The translations under genes were made by a program, and so were the position numbers. Below the pieces are notes generated by a model. That model saw only the letters and a list, made by a program, of their open reading frames with translations. It was not told the DNA's origin and made no database searches. Shown one piece after another: positions 8,404 through 15,126 of a stretch of DNA of 50,063 nucleotides. Position 1 is the stretch's first letter; each line of letters starts with the position of its first letter. Source of the stretch: Deltaproteobacteria bacterium (GTDB taxonomy: Bacteria > Desulfobacterota > Desulfobulbia > Desulfobulbales > Desulfurivibrionaceae); NCBI GenBank assembly GCA_021822005.1, contig JAJZSH010000001.1, positions 9,592-59,654 on the forward strand, in the 5' to 3' direction.

Positions 8404-8730
8404 TCAGGAAGGCTCCCTGACCTCGGCGGCCAGCCAGGCCAGATACTCCTTGCTCCCGGCAATTACAGGCATGGCGATAATCTCCGGAACTTCATAGGGA
8501 TGGATCGCCTTGATCGCCGCCTCAATCTCAGGATAAAGCGCGGCACGGCTTTTGGCAAGGCAGAGATATTCCCCAGCCGTTTCGATCTTCCCCTGCCAGC
8601 GGTAATGGCTGGTCATGGGGCCGACCACCTGGACACAGGCGGCCAGCCGCTTTTCGACCAGCAATCTGGCAATGGCCCCGGCCTCCTCCTCGGTGGCGAC
8701 CGTGGTGGCAACCTGAATATATTCGCTCAT
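8404..8730 (-). CDS. cutA: CutA1 divalent-ion tolerance protein
   Basis: 108 residues; a trimeric ferredoxin-like protein linked in E. coli to copper/divalent cation tolerance, true function debated. Motifs: YIQVATTVATEEEA near the start, RLAACVQVVGPMTSHYRW in the first half, and the C-terminal HPYEVPEIIAMPV. The start is the ATG at 8730, seven bases after AAGGAG; a GTG two codons upstream is too close to that site. It is followed directly by the small zinc-ribbon gene. Confidence 0.93.
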   Translation of the reverse strand: MSEYIQVATTVATEEEAGAIARLLVEKRLAACVQVVGPMTSHYRWQGKIETAGEYLCLAKSRAALYPEIEAAIKAIHPYEVPEIIAMPVIAGSKEYLAWLAAEVREPS

Positions 8731-8918
8731 TCGCACGCTCCTTAAGACACAGACAGCACGTCAAAACTATTCTTGTTCCCCGCCCGGCGTCTGTCAACCC
8801 CTCTAGCCAGACAAAGTTTTTTGCAGAGGCGACCAAGAGCATGGACAGCCTGCCCCGATCTCTGGTACATTTAAAAGATTCGTAACAGCTTTCCTCACCA
8901 CAATCAGGGAGTCGCCCC

Positions 8919-9692
8919 ATGCTGCTGGCGGTTGATATCGGCAATACCCACATGGTGATCGGGGTTTTCACCGGATCCACGCTTCGCTGCCACTGGCGGG
9001 TGAAAACCGACAAAGGCAGCACGGTTGATGAACTGGCCGCCATCTTCCACACCCTCTTTGCCATGGAAGGGCTCCGCTTCAACGATATTTCCGACACGAT
9101 CATTTCCAGCGTGGTGCCGGCGATGCAGGCCGCCTGGGCAGCCTTTGCCACCCGATACCTGAACACCGCTCCGCTGGTGGTCGGCTCGGATACGGTGCAG
9201 ACCACCATGCCGGTCCTCCTCGATAACCCCGCGGAAATCGGAGCCGACCGTCTCGTCAATGCCGTGGCGGCCTATGACAGGTTCAAGTGCGCCCTCATTG
9301 TCGTTGATTTCGGCACAGCCATCACCTGGGACTGTGTTTCCGCCACCGGAGAATACCTGGGCGGCGCCATCGCCCCTGGACTGTCCATTGCCATGGAGGC
9401 GTTGGGCAGCCGCACGGCCAAACTGCCCCAGGTTGACATCTCCACCCCGCCTGCCGCCGCCATCGGCACCAATACCGTGGCCGCGATCAAGTCGGGCATC
9501 CTCTTCGGCTATGGCGGCATGGTGGACGGCCTTATCCGGCGCCTGCGGGAGCAGATGGCCCCGGAGCTGCCGCAGGCGGTGGCGACCGGCGGCATGGCCT
9601 TCCTCATCGCCCCGTACACCACAAGCATCGATCATGTTGATCCCATGCTCACCCTCAACGGCCTGCAACTGCTCCATGAACGCAACGCTTAA
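8919..9692 (+). CDS. coaX: Type III pantothenate kinase
   Basis: A 257-residue ASKHA-fold kinase for the first step of coenzyme A synthesis. Motifs: N-terminal phosphate loop AVDIGNTHMVIGVF, AEIGADRLVNAVAAY near residue 107 with the catalytic Asp, VVDFGTAITWDCVS near 130, and GGAIAPGLSI near 148. Length and motif order are those of CoaX, not CoaA. The next gene starts inside its last codons (17-base overlap), so the two are cotranscribed. Confidence 0.95.
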   Translation: MLLAVDIGNTHMVIGVFTGSTLRCHWRVKTDKGSTVDELAAIFHTLFAMEGLRFNDISDTIISSVVPAMQAAWAAFATRYLNTAPLVVGSDTVQTTMPVLLDNPAEIGADRLVNAVAAYDRFKCALIVVDFGTAITWDCVSATGEYLGGAIAPGLSIAMEALGSRTAKLPQVDISTPPAAAIGTNTVAAIKSGILFGYGGMVDGLIRRLREQMAPELPQAVATGGMAFLIAPYTTSIDHVDPMLTLNGLQLLHERNA

Positions 9693-10593
9693 GTCCCTCC
9701 TCGCCGCCCCCCTGAAAAAAGGGGATACCATCGGCATCATCGCCCCGGCCGGACCGGTGCGCAACGAAAACGATTTCAGCGCCGGCTTGAAAATTCTCAC
9801 CGATCTGGGATTCAAGGCCAGATACCAAGGCGACATCCTCCGGCACAACGGCTACCTGGCCGGGACCGACCAGGAACGGTTGGCCGAACTGCACGGCCTC
9901 TGGCGCGACCCGGAGGTAAAAGCCATCCTGGCTGTGCGCGGCGGATACGGCTGCCTGCGGCTCCTGCCGGACCTGGACTTCACCCTTATCCGTCAGCAGC
10001 CGAAAATACTCATCGGTTTTTCCGACCTCACCGTCCTGCTCTCCGCAATCCAGCAACAAACCGGGCTCATCACCTTCCACGGCCCCATGCTCACTACCCT
10101 GGCCCGGAGCGACCGCGATTCGCAGGAGGCATTTTTCAATCTGCTCACGGGCCGGTCACGACCGGAGATCAAAATAAAGGGGTTGGAAATCCTCAAAGGA
10201 GGCCAGGCCCGTGGGAGGCTTTTGCCCGGCAACCTGACCAGCCTGGTCCATCTGCTCGGCACCCCCTTTGAGCCGGACTGGCAAAACACCATTCTCGTGC
10301 TGGAAGACATCGGCGAAGCGCCCTACCGCATCGACCGGCTGCTCACCCACCTCTGGGCCGCAGGCCGGCTGGAACAGATCGCCGGGCTTATCCTGGGAGA
10401 CTTTGACCAGTGCGGAGAGCGTGAATCCATCTGGCAGCGGGCGCTGGAGCTGCTGGCCCACCGGCCCATCCCGCTCTGGGCCAACTTCCCCTGCGGCCAT
10501 GGCAGCCGAAACCAGATCCTGCCTCTGGGCGCAGAAGTACGGCTCGACTCCGCCGCCGGCCGTCTTGTTTTTCCGCAGCCCACGGGACGGTAA
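9676..10593 (+). CDS. ldcA: Muramoyltetrapeptide (LD-)carboxypeptidase, S66 family
   Basis: A 305-residue peptidoglycan-recycling enzyme that removes the terminal D-Ala from murein tetrapeptides. Family S66 features: GDTIGIIAPAGPV at the N-terminus, VRGGYGCLRLLPDLD, the nucleophile serine in GFSDLT, then the Glu and His of the triad in VLEDIGE and CGHG. There is no signal peptide, consistent with a cytoplasmic location. The start at ATG 9676 overlaps the coaX 3' end. An in-frame upstream extension would only read coaX in a wrong frame. It is convergent with the response regulator, 11 bases apart. Confidence 0.9.
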   Translation: MNATLKSLLAAPLKKGDTIGIIAPAGPVRNENDFSAGLKILTDLGFKARYQGDILRHNGYLAGTDQERLAELHGLWRDPEVKAILAVRGGYGCLRLLPDLDFTLIRQQPKILIGFSDLTVLLSAIQQQTGLITFHGPMLTTLARSDRDSQEAFFNLLTGRSRPEIKIKGLEILKGGQARGRLLPGNLTSLVHLLGTPFEPDWQNTILVLEDIGEAPYRIDRLLTHLWAAGRLEQIAGLILGDFDQCGERESIWQRALELLAHRPIPLWANFPCGHGSRNQILPLGAEVRLDSAAGRLVFPQPTGR

Positions 10594-10604
10594 CTCGGCG
10601 GAAG

Positions 10605-10964
10605 TTATCCAGCCAGCACCCGGCTCACCTTCTCTTCCAGCTCGGCCTTGTCAAGCGGCTTCACACAATAGTCGTCGGCCCCCAGCCGCAGGGACTCCCG
10701 GGCGCTTTCCATGGTGGGATAGCCGGTGAGCATGATCACCCGCCCGGCCGGATTTATTTTCTTCAACTCTTCCAACACCTCAACCCCGCTCATTTTTTTA
10801 AGCTTGATATCAAGGATCGCCAGATCAACCGCATTGGTTTGCGCATAATCGAGCGCCTCTTCCTCTTCGGTGAAGGTGGCGATATCATGCCCCTTCTTTT
10901 CCAGGATGCGCCTGATCATGCTCAAGGCGTCCGGCACATCATCCAGCACAAGAATTCTGGCCAT
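10605..10964 (-). CDS. Single-domain response regulator
   Basis: A 119-residue CheY-like receiver without output domain. Acidic pocket D8-D9, phospho-acceptor D52 (AILDIKL), T80 (MLTG) and K102 (CVKPL) are all present, so it should be phosphorylatable. Start at ATG 10964 with GAGAGGAG upstream; a longer in-frame reading has no support. It follows the histidine kinase by 22 bases and, with the PhnD-like lipoprotein, forms a three-gene sensing operon. Having no DNA-binding domain, it may relay to another protein or act by protein-protein contact. Confidence 0.88.
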   Translation of the reverse strand: MARILVLDDVPDALSMIRRILEKKGHDIATFTEEEEALDYAQTNAVDLAILDIKLKKMSGVEVLEELKKINPAGRVIMLTGYPTMESARESLRLGADDYCVKPLDKAELEEKVSRVLAG

Positions 10965-10986
10965 TATGCAGCACTTCTCCTCTCGG

Positions 10987-13023
10987 TCAATTTTTCGGGA
11001 TCCTCTGTTCTTCGTGGCGATACACCGTTGGCAGGTGGACCAGAAAGGCCGCGCCCCTGTTCGTTGTCCTGTCGCAGGCATGGTCGGCCCCGGGAGGACT
11101 TTCAACGGTTATCCGTCCGCCGTGCTCCTGAATAATCCCGTAGCTGACAGATAATCCGAGACCGGTCCCCTTGTCCACCGGTTTTGTCGTGAAAAACGGA
11201 TCAAAAATCCTCCCCTGATCTTCCCTGGGGATACCCTGACCGGTATCGCTCACCGTCATCACCAGGTCGCCGCTCGTGGCATCAAGAAAGGTCGTGATAC
11301 AAATACGGCCGTCTGTACCGATGGCATCGTGCGCGTTGTTGAGCAGATTCACCAGAACCTGCTTGAATTTGTCCCTGTCGCCAAAAAAACCGGGAAGCAA
11401 CGGATCCAGCTGGCATTGTATACTGACCCGATCGAGATTGAAGGTGTGTTCCATAACGGAAACGATCTCCTCGATCACCTCGTTTGGGTCAAAGAAGGAA
11501 TACGTGCTTTCGGACCAGCGCGAAAATTTGAGCAGGTCGGCCACGATTTTTCGGCAGATCTTGCCCTGTCGGTTGATAATCTCAAGATCCTTGTGCCGTT
11601 GATCATCTTCAGGGATCTCTTCGAGAAGCAACTGGGCATAGCCGAGAATGATACCCAGCGGCGTGTTGATCTCATGGGCAACCCCGGCGGCGAGCTGACC
11701 GACCGACTCCATCTTGCGGGCCTGCACCATACGCGCCTCCATTTCCTTGAGCGCCGTGATGTCCCGCCCGCTCCAGAGGATGCCGCTGATCGCGCCCTCC
11801 GGGTTGCGGACCGGCATCCGCACCACGTGACACCATCTGTGGCCCGAGCCGCTCTCGATGGATTCCTGTTTCTCAAGGGGAGTGCCGCTCCGGAGCACCC
11901 CCTTGTTTTCCTCGATATTTCTTCCGGCCCTGTCCGGCGGGTACAGATCATGATCAAACCTGCCGATGATCTCCTCTTCCTCCTTGCCGAGCAGATGACA
12001 GAAAGCCCTGTTCACCGCCTGGTACTTCCCTTGACAATCCTGCAGATACACAAATTCCGGCGTGGCGTCCAGGATGGTTTTCAGCAGCATACGCTGCTCC
12101 CGCATGGTCTTTTCGGCGTCCTCCAGCTCCTGCATTCGTTTTTTCAGGGAGAGCGTCATGTAATCAAAGCTTTCGGCCAGACTCTGAATTTCATCTCCGG
12201 CGGATTTTTTGTACATGGGGCAGTGCCGGCAGGTTTCGATCTTGTTGGCATAATCACCGGCAATGCAGTTGGCGCACAGGGTTCCGGCCAGGTACCAGCA
12301 GCGGTGGTAAAAATTTCCGTAAGCCGGGCACCGGGCTTTGTCGCAGTGCATGACCTCCCAGCAGTTTTTCCTCAGGCTGGGCGCGGTATGGGTGTCCAGA
12401 TCGCCGCGCACCACCTTTTCCGCCGACTGTTGCAACAGCTTGATCCGCCGGGTGACGGAATTGGCCAAAACAGCCCCCATAAATCCTGCCGCCAGGGTCA
12501 CGATGCTGGTAATCAGAAAAGCGATGCGAAGCAGACGTTTGATGGCCGTTTCCACCCTGGTCCTGAGCAGACCGACCCGCACGGTGCCGATCCGCTCCTC
12601 GCCGATGATCACAGGGGCGGCATAATCATAGACCAGTCCCTCGCCGGTATCGAGCAGACGGCTGCTGAATTGCTGATGATTCTCCACCGTGTTGGCGCCT
12701 TTCAGCTCAACGGGGAAACCACCCTTGAAGGTATGAACGAGGATCTCCCCTTCGGTCCCGAGGATGAAACCGTAAGAGATGTCATTGTTCAACAGGGTGA
12801 TCTCATCAACCAGATTCTTCAGGCGCAGGAAGTCGATGGTCAGGATGGGTTCGACAGCCCGGGCCGCCAGGTTGGCGGCGATGGAAATCCCCCGGTTTCT
12901 GTTTTCCTCAAGAAGGGCCTCGCGCATGATCCTGGCAACCATGGAAAAAATCATCACGCTGAAAAAAAACAGCAACAAAAAAAGACCCAGGTAGAGCTTG
13001 CCGCGAAGACCGGATTTCAGCAT
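10987..13023 (-). CDS. Sensor histidine kinase with two-CW and PAS domains
   Basis: A ~678-residue membrane kinase. Order: TM1 (about 10-32), a periplasmic sensor region to ~165, TM2 (~168-195), a HAMP-like linker, a two-CW cysteine module (~220-290: NCWEVMHC, CPAY, RCW, CANC, CRHCPMY), a PAS domain (~315-430) with PxWSGRDIT-type ending, HisKA with phospho-acceptor His in GVAHEINTPLG, and HATPase_c (VNLLNNAHDAI, DTGQGIP, GTGLGLSVSYGI). The cysteine module sits on the cytoplasmic side, so a metal/redox input besides the periplasmic one is plausible. The start is ATG 13023 with GGGAGAGG upstream. It lies between a PhnD-like binding protein and a single receiver. Confidence 0.88.
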   Translation of the reverse strand: MLKSGLRGKLYLGLFLLLFFFSVMIFSMVARIMREALLEENRNRGISIAANLAARAVEPILTIDFLRLKNLVDEITLLNNDISYGFILGTEGEILVHTFKGGFPVELKGANTVENHQQFSSRLLDTGEGLVYDYAAPVIIGEERIGTVRVGLLRTRVETAIKRLLRIAFLITSIVTLAAGFMGAVLANSVTRRIKLLQQSAEKVVRGDLDTHTAPSLRKNCWEVMHCDKARCPAYGNFYHRCWYLAGTLCANCIAGDYANKIETCRHCPMYKKSAGDEIQSLAESFDYMTLSLKKRMQELEDAEKTMREQRMLLKTILDATPEFVYLQDCQGKYQAVNRAFCHLLGKEEEEIIGRFDHDLYPPDRAGRNIEENKGVLRSGTPLEKQESIESGSGHRWCHVVRMPVRNPEGAISGILWSGRDITALKEMEARMVQARKMESVGQLAAGVAHEINTPLGIILGYAQLLLEEIPEDDQRHKDLEIINRQGKICRKIVADLLKFSRWSESTYSFFDPNEVIEEIVSVMEHTFNLDRVSIQCQLDPLLPGFFGDRDKFKQVLVNLLNNAHDAIGTDGRICITTFLDATSGDLVMTVSDTGQGIPREDQGRIFDPFFTTKPVDKGTGLGLSVSYGIIQEHGGRITVESPPGADHACDRTTNRGAAFLVHLPTVYRHEEQRIPKN

Positions 13024-13037
13024 GGAGTCCTCTCCCG

Positions 13038-13967
13038 TCAATCCAGATGGATGCCGACCTGGGTCACCAGGTTTCTGATCGGGTCATAATCCCGGTCCTG
13101 CGCCGGGACAAAGCCCATGATATGCGCCGCATCCAGGATGCGGCGCTGTTCCTTGTCCGCGGAGGAAAGCTTGAGCAGGGCACTGGCGATGCGGGCCGTC
13201 ACCTCCGGGTCAAGCCCCGCCCTGGCCGAATAGACCCAGCCGGGATACCAGGGGGTGGTGGCGATCACCCGGATCTCGTTCAAATCGATCTTTTCCCCCA
13301 CCACATTCAGGGTGCCTTCCCGGATGGAGCCGATATCGTATTTGCCGGCCCAGACCGCCAGGACCACCTTTTCCTGCTTGCCGCCGGGCCCGGGCGCAAA
13401 GGCGATCTCCGCGAAATCCTCGGGCCGCAGGCCCTGGCTGTAAAAGAGTCCGAGCGCGTACAGGTAGCCGGCGGCGGAGTTCGGATCAACGGCTATCCAG
13501 CGCTTGCCCCGGCAGTCCGCCAGGGTGGCGATGGCGGGGTTGTCCGCCCGACAGATTATCTGCCCCCGGAACCTGCTGCTGCTGTCAGGCCCCTCGACCA
13601 CGGAGGCAAAAACCCTTGAACCGTAACGGTGGGCCAGGGTGACATAAACAAAGGGGTTGACAAAAGAGATATCGATCCTGCCTTGCCCGACCATGTCCAT
13701 GTGCTGATCAAAGGTGTCAGGGAAGACCTGCTTGATATTGTACCCGGTCTCCCGGCGCAGGAAATCCACCAGCAGCCGATGCCGCTCGTAAGAGACGGTG
13801 TGGGAATACTGCGGCAGATAGGCGTAAGTAATGACGTTTACCGGGGCCTTGTGCAGAACCTGTTCCTTTTTCCCCAGGTCCACCTTGACCAGGGCCTCTT
13901 CCTGGTCGCAGCCCGGCAACAGAAGCGCCAGGGATAACCAGATCAGCGGAAGAACTGTTTTCAACAT
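13038..13967 (-). CDS. PhnD-like phosphate/phosphonate-type binding lipoprotein
   Basis: A 309-residue periplasmic-binding-protein II of the phosphate/phosphite/phosphonate family (PhnD/PtxB-like), predicted lipoprotein with lipobox LLPGC (Cys near residue 19). Family landmarks: YLPQYSHTVSYERHRLLVDFL, the GRIDISFVNPFVYV segment and VDPNSAAGYLYALG. No ABC permease or ATPase is adjacent; the following genes are a membrane kinase and a receiver. A sensing role, presenting ligand to the kinase, is therefore more likely than transport (inference). The ligand is unknown; many orphan relatives bind other small anions. Start: ATG 13967 with AAGGAG. Confidence 0.82.
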   Translation of the reverse strand: MLKTVLPLIWLSLALLLPGCDQEEALVKVDLGKKEQVLHKAPVNVITYAYLPQYSHTVSYERHRLLVDFLRRETGYNIKQVFPDTFDQHMDMVGQGRIDISFVNPFVYVTLAHRYGSRVFASVVEGPDSSSRFRGQIICRADNPAIATLADCRGKRWIAVDPNSAAGYLYALGLFYSQGLRPEDFAEIAFAPGPGGKQEKVVLAVWAGKYDIGSIREGTLNVVGEKIDLNEIRVIATTPWYPGWVYSARAGLDPEVTARIASALLKLSSADKEQRRILDAAHIMGFVPAQDRDYDPIRNLVTQVGIHLD

Positions 13968-14037
13968 TGGTTGCCGCTCCTTGGAGGCCGTGGATGGCGC
14001 CGGCCTGCAACCCATTGCCGAGGTCGGCATTTTTTCC

Positions 14038-15096
14038 TCACAGCGAGGAGAGATAATGAAAATAAACCTGGATAAACCTGCCGGAAAGCGCATCATGGCA
14101 AGGAAAAAGCAGCTCGCTTTTTCCGGGAAAAACGCCGGAAAGGGCGAAAAAAACATCTTTCGAAATATTTGAGAGCATCTCCTCAACCAGGGCGGCGTCC
14201 AAGGCCTCCGGCGGAAGCCCCCAGGTACGGCATCGCAGCGGCCGGTGTTCATACAGAAGGCATTTCCCCCCCACAGACAAAGGGCAGAGGAGCTCCTCCG
14301 CCGTGTATATCCGATCGATCTCCTCTTCAGGCCCCGCCGGGGACACCTGCCCCGCTACCAGCCGCAATCTCCGGGAAACCGCCACAGCCCGGTTGATCAC
14401 CTCCTGGCGTTCATTGCTGGTCAGATGCCGGTTGATCCTGTTGTTCAGAAAAACCGCCTCAATGAGCGACATCTCGAAATAATGGCGGCAACAGCCATCG
14501 GAGCCCAAGCCGCAATCGCACGCCGGGCCCGAGCTTCGCGCCGCGGCTGCGGCCTTTTCCTCCACCTCCCGGATCAGGGCCTCGTACTCGGCAAAAAAAA
14601 CACTCAAGTCAACGACATTACGACTTTCCAGGGAGGGCTCCCGAATGCTCAGGGTCCCGGACTTCTTGCCGTATTTTTTCAGAAGCCGCCACTGACTGTA
14701 ATTTGCCGGGGTGGCCCGGCTGTGCCGGAGTTTTTTTTCCGCCACCTTGAGGCCAAGCCCCCGGCGCAGCAGGTAGGCGGAAACAAAGGTGCCGGTGCGG
14801 CCGATGCCGTGCCGGCAGTGCACCAGAATCTTCTTCCCGAGATAGATGGCCTCATCAAGCCAGGCAAGAGCCTGCTCCATTGCCTCGAGATCCGGAGCGC
14901 CTTCATCCGGAATGGGCAGGTAGTACACCTCAAAACCGCTTTGCGCCTCAATCTCGTGCAGATCGCAGAACTCGGCGCAGAGGTTGACGATGGCATCGAT
15001 GCCCATTTCCTTGATGCGATCGAGATCCGTAAAGGACATGGGTGCATAGCCCACCGCCAGTTGGCTGGTTATCCAGGTTATTTCATATGCGGTCAT
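14038..15096 (-). CDS. Dual-specificity phosphatase fused to YkgJ-like Cys domain
   Basis: 352 residues. The N-terminal half (to ~165) is a dual-specificity/PTP-type phosphatase with the P-loop HCRHGIGRTG (C-x5-R) near residue 93 and a candidate general acid Asp in PIPDEGAPD. The C-terminal half (~195-350) has clustered cysteines (CDCGLGSDGCCRHYF, then LLCPLSVGGKCLLYEHRPLRCR) like the YkgJ/UPF0153 zinc- or iron-chelating family. No signal peptide. The fusion places a phosphatase and a putative metal-binding domain in one chain, 30 bases downstream of the PEP-synthase-like gene. The target could be a protein or small phosphoester; not determinable here. Confidence 0.78.
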   Translation of the reverse strand: MTAYEITWITSQLAVGYAPMSFTDLDRIKEMGIDAIVNLCAEFCDLHEIEAQSGFEVYYLPIPDEGAPDLEAMEQALAWLDEAIYLGKKILVHCRHGIGRTGTFVSAYLLRRGLGLKVAEKKLRHSRATPANYSQWRLLKKYGKKSGTLSIREPSLESRNVVDLSVFFAEYEALIREVEEKAAAAARSSGPACDCGLGSDGCCRHYFEMSLIEAVFLNNRINRHLTSNERQEVINRAVAVSRRLRLVAGQVSPAGPEEEIDRIYTAEELLCPLSVGGKCLLYEHRPLRCRTWGLPPEALDAALVEEMLSNISKDVFFALSGVFPGKSELLFPCHDALSGRFIQVYFHYLSSL

Positions 15097-15126
15097 GGCG
15101 ATATGCTCGAAGCCTGTTGCCCTTTT

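Noticed and set aside
11329-13089. Long plus-strand open frame opposite the histidine kinase
   Set aside because: It is the complement of a well-supported gene with clear kinase motifs, produced by high GC codon bias.
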